A stretch of DNA of 64,000 nt from Rhizoctonia solani (Eukaryota; Basidiomycota; Agaricomycetes; Cantharellales; Ceratobasidiaceae), in assembly GCF_016906535.1 (NCBI RefSeq), contig NC_057373.1:2666001-2730000 (forward strand), written 5' to 3'. Both the position numbers and the translations under genes were made by a program. The notes below the pieces were generated by a model. That model was given only the letters and a program-made list of their open reading frames with translations, did no database searches and was not told the DNA's origin. Shown here piece by piece: positions 1 to 10,724 of this stretch. Positions within the stretch are counted from its first letter, which is position 1, and every line of letters starts with the position of its first letter.

Positions 1-1490
<1,490 letters not shown>

Positions 1491-1786
1491 CGCAAGTAAG
1501 AAACCGGTGTCGTATAAAATCACCCTTCAAATATAAACCGTCCACAAACAATGCAATTGACCAAGCCCATGCATACAAAAAGACTGACACATCCAGGCGA
1601 GACACAGCGCTCGAGAGAGGAAGAGTGAGAGGAAGAGAGTGAGCGTGAGAAAAGAGCCAAGAGAAATAAAAGCAACATGTCCAAAAAAAATCATATATGC
1701 TAACAAAACATATGGTCGAGCGGATTTGTACAAGTCTGGGATGTTGGTACAGTCTAGATCCAAAGCCGCTCTCGCCTATTCCGATC

Positions 1787-3738
1787 CTATCTTATGGTCT
1801 TCCGGTCGTCGTCCGTCCCAGCAGCAACAACAGTAGTCCCGCTTTCACTCGCTGCGTCATCCTTCTCTCCTTCCTTCCCAACCGTGTCCCCATTTCCTGT
1901 TTCGGATATTGAGAAGTTCGGCGCAGTTGGTGTGGGCCCATCCAGCGCAACCCCGGTTCTACCGTTTGCGTTCAATGTCGGGGCCGACGCCTGACTCAGG
2001 AGTGTTGGCCCCCTCTCCATAGACTGGACTCGCGATCTGGGGGGAAGAGCATAAGATGCCCATCCACCAGCATCCTCGTGCCTCTCCACACTCGGCTCTC
2101 TCGAACCAAAGCCGCTTCCTCCACTGCCCTCTCTCCTCCTCACTCCTTCAATCATTCCGATCAACGGCGGACTTGCCAGCGGCGATGATGCCGCAACTGC
2201 ATAAGGAAGGTGCTGAGATTGGGACGTAGGGTATCCGCCGGTTCCGCTGCTGCTGCTGCCACTACTTCCCATAAGCGGGAGAGAATATCGTCTTGTGTTT
2301 TCTGTCCATTCACTGTGTTTGTCGATCCAGGCGTTTAGTCCGTTCTCGCTTGGGGGTGCACTGGTTAAGCCTCCCCCGGAATTGCTGTTACCCGCACTCG
2401 AGGACGCACTTCCTGGAGCGGTGGTTTCTCCTGGCGTTTTTACCCCGGACATGATTTCCAGAGGAGCGAGGATAGAAAATATGGCATCCGGGGCCGGTGC
2501 TTGTGATGCGTATTCGTCGAATGGGTCTGGGACAGAAGCCAGAATGTGCTCGAGAGAAGGATCGGAGCTGAAACACATGTGAGTATAGGGGTGAGTCATA
2601 TGATAGGGAATAAACTCACGCTTTAGCTGTGATGCGATCGTACACGTCCATTGTAGATCTTACTACCACGGAAACCTATGGAAATCGAGTGAGTCAACGT
2701 TGGCGAATAGGGGAGGGGGGTGCGATTCCGTACATTGCCGAGAACGCCATCCCATATCTGCTGTTCGTGCTCCAAGACTTGCTGGTAGTAATCTGATTTC
2801 AACTTGTCAAGGTCGTTCACTTGAGCTTGCAGAGAAGCCAATGCGGCACGGAATGAATTAAGGTCTAAGGATGGAACCAGTTAGACTGAAATGTCGCGAT
2901 CGCTAATACAAACGGACCTCGCAGTTTCTTCCTGCCGACTCTCATGTTATCAGCCTCCGTCTTCTGAATAAGGCGGCTCTTCTCTGTCGAAGCCCGCTCA
3001 TACTCGGCGGTGCGCTCCTGATTCCTTGAAATAATTAACACTCTAAAAAGTTGGGCTGAATTCAGCCGGAACTCACAGCGACGGCAGCCTTGTACGCCTG
3101 GAGCTCCTGGCGCAATGGTATCTCGAATTTGTGGACTATCGTATGTTCAAGTATTTGTTCGTGGTTCGAAATTAGATCTGCCAAATGAGATCGCTTAGCC
3201 TGTGTCGAAGTATATGTGGCAACTGCGGTGGCATACGATGAAGTCCGGCAGCAGCCTAATCGAGTCAGACATATGTGAGCTTGGAGCGATAACGTGAATT
3301 GGCGAGCGAGACATACCTGGAGGTCCTTGCCACATGCATCCGAGGGGCCCTTGAGTCTATCGTGTGTTTGAGCAAACGATGGGAATATGACCTCATCAAA
3401 CGTTACCTTGAGCACTTCTCTATCGCCTCTGCAAACTTGGCGCTCGCACGAGAGACTCCAGCCAGGGCATCTCGAAAGAAACGACTCGCATTGATTAACT
3501 GAATAGATAATTTCAGCTATTTACGATGTTGGCCGTGTTGGTACGACACACATACCTGTTCGTAGGCTTCTGCACTGGCCTTCAAATCGGCCTTGGTAAT
3601 GATTCGTTCCGCACGCCCGGCAAGATCGCGAGCGTCGGTGGTATTGGTCGTAACAGAGTATGTGGGCGATGTGGGACGAGTGCTCCCGAGCATCTGCGTC
3701 GAGCTCAGCGAGCGAGTACGGACACGCATTCCGCTCAT
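1787..3738 (-). CDS. IVY1: IVY1-like I-BAR phospholipid-binding protein
   Basis: Probable fungal Ivy1 family member; in yeast Ivy1 is a vacuole-membrane I-BAR protein that binds phospholipids and the Rab GTPase Ypt7. The start at 3738 gives MSGMRVRTRSLSS, then AGRAERIITKADLKASAEAYEQ. Spliced exons follow: LINASRFFRDALAGVSRASA, AIEKCSRLKGPSDACGKDLQ (join at the intron around 3356-3403), SNHEQILEHTIVHKFEIPLR, a coiled-coil stretch around SLQAQVNDLDKLKSDYYQQV, and RSTMDVYDRITAKASDPSLE. These helices make the BAR-like half. The C-terminal roughly 250 residues (1787-2580) are low-complexity, rich in Ser, Gly and Pro, and presumably disordered. At least six short introns are needed. The start lies only 125 bases from the divergent bL19m start, so they probably share a promoter. 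The family call rests on the pattern of the helical half; residue-level Ypt7 binding cannot be judged here. Confidence 0.75.
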
Positions 3739-3863
3739 CGCTGTCGTCGCCGAACGGCAGCAAGTGTAATAAACGTAACAGCAACCCAGTATTAGTCAGC
3801 CAGGGTGCTAATCCCAAAACTGATCTTGGACTCTCTACCACATCCGCATCCACACCCACACCC

Positions 3864-4397
3864 ATGCTCCGTCGTCTGTTTGGCCGTGGTCTGGCGACGG
3901 CTGCGGGGAAACCGTATCCCTTTTCGTCTCAGGTGTCAGTCCCTACGCCACCCCCGTTGCCTCCCACCAAAGACCGTATGCTCGTCGGTAAAGGCCTGAT
4001 GGCACACTTGCATAAGACTCTCCCATCCGAACCCGCCCAAAATCTCATGAACACCCTGTTCTCGAAAACACACAAGGACCGTGTTCTTCCTGGCTCAGTC
4101 TTGTCGCTCTCACTCGCACATGCACCCAATAACTTCTCGGGCGTACTGATCGCCGTTCGTCGGAAAGGTCCTGACACAAGCTTTACTCTAAGAAATGTCG
4201 TGCAACGAACTGGTGTTGAGATGCGCTTCAGTGTTGGTAGTCCGGCAATCAAAGAAGTCAAGGTCATTCAACGCGCAGGAACTGGGGGAGGAAAGAGTGG
4301 AAGGAGGATGAGGAGGGCCAAGTTGTATTATTTGAGGGACCAACCTGCCAAGATGAACGCTATTTCAGCAGGTGTCAAACGCGCGACGGCCAAATGA
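3864..4397 (+). CDS. IMG1: mitochondrial large-subunit ribosomal protein bL19m
   Basis: Intronless 177-residue protein of the bacterial L19 family, part of the mitochondrial 54S subunit. The start at 3864 gives MLRRLFGRGLATAAGKPYPF, an Arg/Ala-rich amphipathic presequence typical of mitochondrial import. The reading frame is open further upstream, but the presequence marks the start. The L19 core follows: LPGSVLSLSLAHAPNNFSGV, LIAVRRKGPDTSFTLRNVV, RTGVEMRFSVGSPAIKEVKV and the basic tail RRMRRAKLYYLRDQPAKM. Bacterial L19 is about 115 residues, so the extra length is the presequence and linker plus a short tail. It is transcribed divergently from the IVY1-like gene and ends about 130 bases from the convergent riboflavin kinase stop. 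Confidence 0.92.
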   Translation: MLRRLFGRGLATAAGKPYPFSSQVSVPTPPPLPPTKDRMLVGKGLMAHLHKTLPSEPAQNLMNTLFSKTHKDRVLPGSVLSLSLAHAPNNFSGVLIAVRRKGPDTSFTLRNVVQRTGVEMRFSVGSPAIKEVKVIQRAGTGGGKSGRRMRRAKLYYLRDQPAKMNAISAGVKRATAK

Positions 4398-4529
4398 TGA
4401 GTTTATATGCGTGTGGTGGTACGTGTCACCTTGCTGCACTGTGCTTTATTGACACTCATGTTTATTCAAGCAAAATTAATAGGTATATTAATATCGTCTA
4501 CTTCACACTCTATAACACCCATGTCCTCT

Positions 4530-5282
4530 TTAAATCTGAGATGCAAATGCCTGGTACGCAGGTCTGTCCATCGACTTGAGGGCCACCCGTTTGTCGGTTT
4601 CAATATCCTCTATGAGCGCTTCTGCATACACCCATCCATCACTTTCTTTTCTCTATTTGAATTCAATCAACGCACCTCGTGAAATGTAATCCAGCTCAGG
4701 TCTAATGTATCCGAGTACTACGACGCTCATTTCTCTGCCGTAGAAGTCATCCTTGTAATCGTGCATGATATGCACCTCCTAAAATACGATAAACATCGAG
4801 TCCCGTCCTAGGAAAAAAACGCCACTTGCCGCAGTCAACTTTTCATTCTTGTAATACGGATTCCAGCCCATACTCATCACCATCGGCCAAACCTTTTTAT
4901 CCGACTCGGGAGCCTTGTCAGAAAAGTGGACTCTTGCGTATCCAAAATAAATTCCAGGTTTTGCCACACTGGTCATTGGATCGAGCGATTCGTCAGGCAG
5001 ATTAGCTACAGCCACCATCAGCAACCTTACAATCCCCAGGAACGACCTCTAGTACTTACCAGTCAAACAACCCAGCTCCCTGCCTCCTCGCCCGAACCCC
5101 CTCTGCACTGCCCCTTTCATGATTACAGGGAACGGTGCTTCGGGTTCATCCCCGCCAACTATCGTCGGACGAGAGCTTCGGAACGACTCGGTCCGCAGAG
5201 GCGCAGTGGGACGAGTCGGGGAACGGATCAGCTGAGCAGCAGTCTGCTCGTCGATAGTTTCTTCATTATTAACGCGAGACAT
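4530..5282 (-). CDS. FMN1: riboflavin kinase (ATP:riboflavin 5'-phosphotransferase)
   Basis: Makes FMN from riboflavin and ATP, the first step toward flavin cofactors. The start at 5282 gives MSRVNNEETIDEQTAAQLI. Exon 1 ends in FPVIMKGAVQRGFGRGGREL, the segment where the family's conserved GxVxxGxGRGxxxLGxPTAN nucleotide/flavin-binding loop lies. The next exon reads ANLPDESL...PGIYFGYARV, then MVMSMGWNPYYKNEKLTA, the usual MSIGWNPxYxNxxKTxE motif. Another reads EVHIMHDYKDDFYGREMSVV, the family's EvHIlhxFxxDFYGxxL signature. A last exon after an intron, EALIEDIETDKRVALKSMDR, ends at the stop at 4530-4532. The protein is about 190-200 residues, normal for the fungal monofunctional enzyme. It is divergent from the APH-fold kinase, 367 bases away. 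Confidence 0.9.
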
Positions 5283-5648
5283 CGTACTACGGTATACGTG
5301 TTCAAGTGGAAGTAGGGAGGAGGAAAGAGGAGTGGTCGCTTTTCGGATTTTGGAATGCGAATTATGCTAGAAGATATGTAATCATCGGCGACTTTGCTGG
5401 AGCGTGAGACCTTCCACCCCGGTCGACTAGCACAGCCACATTTCGAATGGTAGCCATCTGACTCAAAGTCCGATTTCATGCCGGCGTTCGGTCCCGTAGC
5501 TGCACACCTATGGCCTAGCAGCGCCAGCACTGTAGCGCTTTGAGAGTATAGGCGCCCCTTGGCATCTCGGCAATCTCCCTGCTCGTCCTTGTACATATAC
5601 AGGTAAAATCCTCACCTCCTCACGATTCATGATTCTCTCACCGGTACC

Positions 5649-7033
5649 ATGGCGGTCGCCGCTGTCCCGTTGATAGACAATTTTACATCTGTGTTCACCG
5701 CGTTTGACCCTTACCATGAGTACTTTATCACACCACTTTCGGGAGGACTTGTAAACTTTACCGTGCGGGTTAATATATCGGATCCTACGGAAGAACACGA
5801 GTGCCTCTTTGGGAGCGCCCGCTCGGTAGTTGCGAAATATGCACCTGCTTATGTTGCTAGTATAGGTGAGAGCGCTCCATTCAGCCAATACAGACAGGCA
5901 AGTATTCTTCCTACTTTCAAGTCAAGTACCGGTACATATGATACTGGTTCACTCTTGTCATTCAATTGCCCACTATTTACTAGGTGATCGAAGCGCGCGC
6001 TCTTGCTTTGCTCTCCAGGCCGTCTGTCAGTGCATACATCGAGTCGAGCAACGTCACGTTTCCCAAACTGGTATACCATAATCCAGACACAAATATTCTC
6101 GTCATGTCGGATTTGGGAAATGCCAAAACACTGGACAAATGGCTTGTCTCTGGTCCAGACGTAGAGGCCGCAGCCAAGGTTGGGGCCAAGTTTGGCGAGT
6201 TCCTCGCCCGGCTTGGTTCAATATCCGAACACGAGAATATACAACAAGGCAAGAATACGCTAATTGCTAACTCCCTGGCGGGCTGAATTTCATGGTACTG
6301 TATCACTAGATGTTTCCCTGAATCTGTTCGAACACTTTGATAATCCATCCATCCACGAGCTCATTTTTGGTTACGCCATCGCTCCCATCGAGAGCCACTT
6401 GCTGAAATGTGGATACGACCCTAGTGATGCCGCATTCGTTGGGAAACTGTGCATAGCCATGCACGAGCGACAGCAAGTAAGGCTGAAACGTTTCGAAGGT
6501 GCAGTTTTTGGTATCGGGGATAGTTGGCCCAGGTCTTTCCTCGTCGATGGAACAAGTTACGATATTAAACCAAGTGTTGTGGACTGGGAATTTGCGGGGA
6601 TGATTAGTCCACTGATTGATCTGGCCCAACTATGTATGCGTTCCTTTCTTTTTACTCCGCGTCAACGGGTTTGGCCTTGCTTATGAATTATTAAACTTAA
6701 TTAGGCGCGCATCTTTACCTCTTATGCCAAACGTCATCCCCAGAAGTCAAGTCCAGAGTGAAAAAGTATACCTTGGCAATGGTTCGTGCTCACCATAATC
6801 AAGCACCAGAGTGGCATTACAAGGCCGAATATCGAGCGGATGCATGGTTATTGTTTGGACGCGAGATCATCATCAATACGATCGAAATGGAGTGGTGGGG
6901 TGGTGACGAAGTCAAGAAGCAGGCAGATATGAAGATGCTTGGCGGGCAGGGTGCGGCCTTTGTGACAGATGCAAAACGAAGAGGGAATCAGGTCGGAGCG
7001 CTGTTCGAGGATGTGTTTGATACGCTATGTTGA
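5649..7033 (+). CDS. APH-fold small-molecule kinase (phosphotransferase enzyme family)
   Basis: Protein-kinase-like phosphotransferase of the aminoglycoside-phosphotransferase/choline-kinase superfamily; the substrate is unknown. The start at 5649 gives MAVAAVPLIDNFTSVFTAFD. Exon 1 includes the glycine-rich turn TPLSGGLVNFTVRV and the lysine strand SVVAKYAPAYV, with K as the probable ATP-anchoring lysine. Exon 2 reads VIEARALALLSRPSVSAYIE and ILVMSDLGNAKTLDKWL (hinge). Exon 3 carries FLVDGTSYDIKPSVVDWEFA, where VVDWEFAG matches the metal-binding D-x-E motif. The usual HGDxxxxN catalytic loop appears replaced by FGIGDSWPRSFLV (GDSWPRS), a reduced form common in this fungal subfamily. The final exon holds HHNQAPEWHYKAEYRADAWL and ends in FEDVFDTLC. 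At least three introns. A decayed copy of the first exon lies just downstream (7340-7570). Confidence 0.8.
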
Positions 7034-7339
7034 AAATTTAAATCAGGAAGTCAAAACTCGATGGTTCGGCCTACAAACAGCTTGGGGTTTACGTGTGTTA
7101 CTTTCGTTTTTGAGCCTCTTCTATATATAGTTCTGTGTTATCTGTTTTCGGCTTCGAAGGATATACGCCATATTATACAGTTTCTTTAGACACTCTGGCG
7201 TTTCTGATACTTCAACAATCGCTTTTCCCGCATACTTGTGCATACTATTGCTCTTTTTATACACGGCTCCCGGTACTTCTCTCTTCCATTATGCGGATCA
7301 CGAATATTCTACATAAATGCCATCTCACACCTATATTAA

Positions 7340-7570
7340 CTATGGGCTAATCACCATTCCAGGGGAGATTGCCAGTGTGGGAGTGACGCTGATTATCTCC
7401 GATCCTACAGGGTAGTTGCAAAGTATTTGGGTCATTAATTTTCAATTATGTAGTTATACTCTGTTAGAAAATCGAAGTCCATGATAGAGTCTTCATAGAC
7501 CACCCAATTTGTCCCAGAATTTATTAATAGGTGAAGACACGGTAAACCTCGCATATATTTCTGGCAGTTA
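7340..7570 (+). pseudogene. decayed partial copy of the preceding kinase's first exon
   Basis: Read in shifting frames, this stretch repeats landmarks of the kinase exon at 5727-5890 in the same order. TIPGEIASVGVTLIISDPT (near 7348-7410) matches TPLSGGLVNFTVRVNISDPT. VVAKYLG (near 7413) matches VVAKYAP. LIGEDTVNLAYISG (near 7525) aligns loosely with the IGESAPFSQYRQ end of exon 1. Stops and frame changes separate the pieces and there is no start codon, so this looks like a tandem duplication in decay. The rest of 7034-7830 shows no other gene. The similarity was judged by eye only. Confidence 0.4.
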
Positions 7571-7830
7571 CTCGCATCTGTGCACATGGGAGGTGATCTG
7601 CAGCACTATCGAAGATCTATCAAGAACCGTAGATAACGGGACGGTATCACCTGGTAGTCCAACACTCAATATCGTATCAAACTGGTATTCAGTATCTGTA
7701 TCTTCTACATAAATGTCAAGGGTTTTGTGCAACAACGGTAGCCCGTAGCAAATCTTCTGCAAGGATCTCCGCTCGCACTTATATATACAAACGTCAGTTA
7801 GACTACGCGAAATAAGTACATACTCACTCC

Positions 7831-8252
7831 TCATTCTTTAAACTCTTTAGGTAGTTCCAGACCAACCCGATGAGCTGTAGCCTTCCTTTGCTCCTCCACC
7901 GAAAGACCATGGAGTGGGTTGTATCTATCCATGAGGACCTGGGGACAGTTGATTACTAAGTCGAGGTCAAGAGCCGCGGATGTAACTTACCTTGTATTCG
8001 CGTTGGGCCCTCAAAAATGTCGCTGCGTTTAAAACATGGCTTTGAAAGGTTTGTGGCGTTTGCCCCGTCGAGTTTGCAACTGCATGCATTTGGTTGTTTA
8101 GGAACGCGCCACGTTCAGCACGTGGAAAAATTGACTTGGGAAGGGATGGCAAGGTCAATCATTGGGGGGCTAAATTATACGGGAATTAACCTCACCGACT
8201 TTCTTACTTCCCTCAGTAGGGTGCGATATGCAGCTCGGGCCTGGGATGTCAT
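7831..8252 (-). CDS. FMC1: FMC1-like LYR-family mitochondrial assembly factor
   Basis: Small 102-residue protein from three exons; yeast Fmc1 helps assemble the F1 part of mitochondrial ATP synthase with Atp12. Exon 1 (start at 8252) reads MTSQARAAYRTLLREVRKS; AYRTLLRE is the LYR-type motif. A 61-base intron (gtgagg...caag) follows. Exon 2 reads SIFPRAERGAFLNNQMHAVA and ends NAATFLRAQREYK. A 52-base intron (gtaagt...ccccag) follows. Exon 3 reads VLMDRYNPLHGLSVEEQRKA then THRVGLELPKEFKE-type sequence and stops at 7831-7833. Exon lengths sum exactly to an open frame (309 coding bases plus 113 intronic). The ATFLRAQREYK...RYNPL...RVGLELP pattern fits the Fmc1 C-terminal half, for example human FMC1 with its VGLKLP ending. 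It lies 3' of the glucosidase II beta gene on the same strand. Confidence 0.72.
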
Positions 8253-8440
8253 AGATGTGGTTGTCGGAAATGACTTTGATTGGTCACTTTGGGCCGCGCT
8301 TATTCGCATTGAACCAAAAGTGGGAGGTCCAATACTTGTTGGGGATCAGTGTTATAGTCTACACCCGCAGAATAAAAGTTTCGACACCAATTGTGCATGA
8401 AGATTTGCACTTTACTATGCAATATAATACAATATTCTAA

Positions 8441-10571
8441 CTAAAGCTCGTCCTTCTCATTCTCCTGCTTGTCATCAAGTGGCCAGCACAACGCAGGCGA
8501 TGTACCAGTGAATAGATACTCGCATTTTTCAGGCTCAGCGATCGTTTGGATCGTATTCTCGGTCCCGCATGTAAGATCGAGCTATGAATCAAAGTCAAAG
8601 TCAAAGTCAACAAAGGGGGAGCTAAGTCATTGGAGTTACTCACGATAACACTTCGCTCGGGTCCGTTCCAGCATCTTGCACCACCTTTATAATACTGCCG
8701 TGTGTAGTAGTCGTAAGACCCAGGCGTCACTCCTTCCTTATCATTCCACCCAGAGAAGCGGCTAGAAGAAATAGCATCAGCACCAACACTCTCATCGATT
8801 ACAGGTTTACCTACCCAAGGCTATGAGATGCATGGTCTCTATTCGATTTTTGAGTAGCAGAGCCAAACAGGCACACGCTATACGTGTACTCTCCAGTGTC
8901 CTTTTCAAGACACACGCCGTCCAGCTTCTTCCATTCTCCATCTTTTCCAAAGTACCCACCAGTCTCAAGCTTGGCGAGAGCTTCTTCGCTATCCTTTAGC
9001 TCGCGCTCAGATTTCCGTAGAGCGTCGGCAGCAGAGTTGTGTGCATTACGTGCATTGACTGTAGCCTCTGAGGTTTCGCCAGTAGACTCTTGGGAGGAGC
9101 CAGTAAGCCAAGTCTTGAGGTTGAGGAAAACTGGGATCAGAGCATCTGGAAGATATGCCTGAATAGTGTCCACTGTATATGGTATCGCGATAAGTATCTC
9201 GAATAAGAAGGGACGAACGTTACGCACAGATGCTTTCCCTCTCATTATCACTCTGTGGGCCTGAGATGTGACGCGAATGCTCAAGCAATAGTGCGACGTG
9301 ATCAGCCCTAGCAAGCTCGTCCAGTTTGGCCGTAGTCCATTCGTCTTCCTTGACAGGCTCAGGATCTTTTGCAGGCTCATGTTCTGAATCTCCTTCTGTG
9401 ACATACGAATTAGCTTGAGCCTCGAGGATTTCTGCTTCGGTCGCGAGTGGGTCTGTACCTGCTTGTTTGGTCGTTGATTCGGATTCTGGTTCAACTCCAT
9501 GGTATGCATCCCATCCACGTACTGCTTCAAGGACTCCCATATCCTGATCCCAAATACTAATAAACCAACTTGAGACATTGGATCAACTCAATAGCTGCTT
9601 ACTTGGTAGTTGGGATTGTAAGATCGTTTCAGGTTTGCCAAAATTTCTTCCAGAGTATCAAGTTTAGCCTGAAGGTCTGCTTGTTTGCTTCGGAGCGACG
9701 TCAAGGCAGCATTGTGCGATACAAGGGATTTATATAGGGCTTTGATATTATAGGACATAAGTGAAGTTTCTCATGCGTGTCTAATGCATTGACTTACGCG
9801 ATTGTTTTTGGTGCTCTAATGCAGCAGCATCTACCGATTCAGTATGCTCAAGGGCAGATTTAAGTCGTGTCTCCTCTATGCGCTTTTCTTCCACCTCCTT
9901 TTTCAAGGAGTTAATGGCTCCCTGCAGGCGAGCCGCTTCCTTTTTGGCGTAGGCAATATATGATGACCGGATTTTGGCTCCCTACAACGGCCCGAACGTA
10001 TTATTGATACTCATCCAGCTCAAATCAAAGGAACAATGCATACCGTTTTTCTAAGTTTACGTTCTGCCTCTCTTTCAGCACGGTATTTTTCACCAATCTC
10101 TTTGCACTGGTTTGGGCATACACCACTCGGCTCGTCGGAGCCATCGCAGCATTCAGGTTCTGGGGAGCACTGAGAGGTGCGTTTATGCGACGGCTTTGAT
10201 ATACATACCACAAATTCCGTCATTCACACGAGAGCTTTTAATAGTCGCGCCAATGTGGCCCTCATTAGCACAATAGAAGGTCCCATTTGGACACGCGCTG
10301 GTACCTGTCCCTTAATTTCAGCGACGCGTGTTCGCATGCTATATGCAGCTAGCTAACCTGGCTCGTCACTTCCGTCTGGGCAGTCACAGAAGTCATCATT
10401 GATTGCAGAATATAAGATGGTTTTAGAGCCGTCAAGGCACTTCCATGTCGCAGGACTAGTTGAGGTTATGGGTGCGTATAAAGACGCATTTTGGGGAGAC
10501 ACTCCGGCTGGAAGTTTATTTCCCAATGCCAATGTCGGAATTACTATCGCTGTAGCGAGTGCCAGCAACAT
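8441..10571 (-). CDS. GTB1: glucosidase II beta subunit (PRKCSH/Gtb1), ER lumen
   Basis: Regulatory, mannose-binding subunit of ER glucosidase II, which trims the inner glucoses of N-glycans during the calnexin cycle. The start at 10571 gives the signal peptide [17 protein letters not shown]. Two LDLa-like repeats follow, with [16 protein letters not shown] and [15 protein letters not shown]. Next is a coiled coil ([33 protein letters not shown]) with an acidic stretch around 9360-9470. The MRH domain shows [15 protein letters not shown] and [15 protein letters not shown]. The chain ends in KDEL before the stop at 8441, an ER-retrieval signal. About ten short introns. It is transcribed divergently from the ABC transporter with only 153 bases between starts; that gap holds a TGACGTGG element. 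Confidence 0.95.
8588..8611. repeat. short tandem repeat (TCAAAG) in an intron of GTB1
   Basis: About four copies of the hexamer tcaaag/tcaaac sit in the last-but-one intron of the glucosidase II beta gene. It is probably a neutral microsatellite. Confidence 0.6.
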
Positions 10572-10645
10572 TGCGCGAGTTATAATGCTGTTGGGGTCGT
10601 GGTTGACCTGAGCCTCGCCCTGACTTATTTAGCTCTCGGCGTCTG

Positions 10646-10653
10646 TGACGTGG
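10646..10653 (+). promoter_or_regulatory. TGACGTGG element (UPRE-like) in the GTB1/ABC transporter shared promoter
   Basis: The octamer TGACGTGG lies 75 bases upstream of the GTB1 start and 72 bases upstream of the ABC transporter start. The same core is bound by bZIP unfolded-protein-response factors (XBP1/ATF6 in animals). GTB1 encodes an ER-folding component, so a role in stress induction is plausible, but a chance match of 8 bases cannot be excluded. Confidence 0.4.
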
Positions 10654-10663
10654 TTTGGGCGCT

Positions 10664-10669
10664 TATAAA
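10664..10669 (+). promoter_or_regulatory. TATA box of the ABC transporter gene
   Basis: TATAAA sits 56-61 bases upstream of the ATG at 10725. This allows a transcription start about 30 bases downstream and a leader of about 30 bases. Confidence 0.45.
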
Positions 10670-10724
10670 CTTGGATTACGTGAAATGTACTTAGTGGTTC
10701 TTGCTACCACTTTAGGCAGGCCAG

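Noticed and set aside
8017..8400. 127-residue plus frame opposite FMC1
   Set aside because: The opposite strand gives an exact three-exon LYR protein; the plus frame has no recognisable content.
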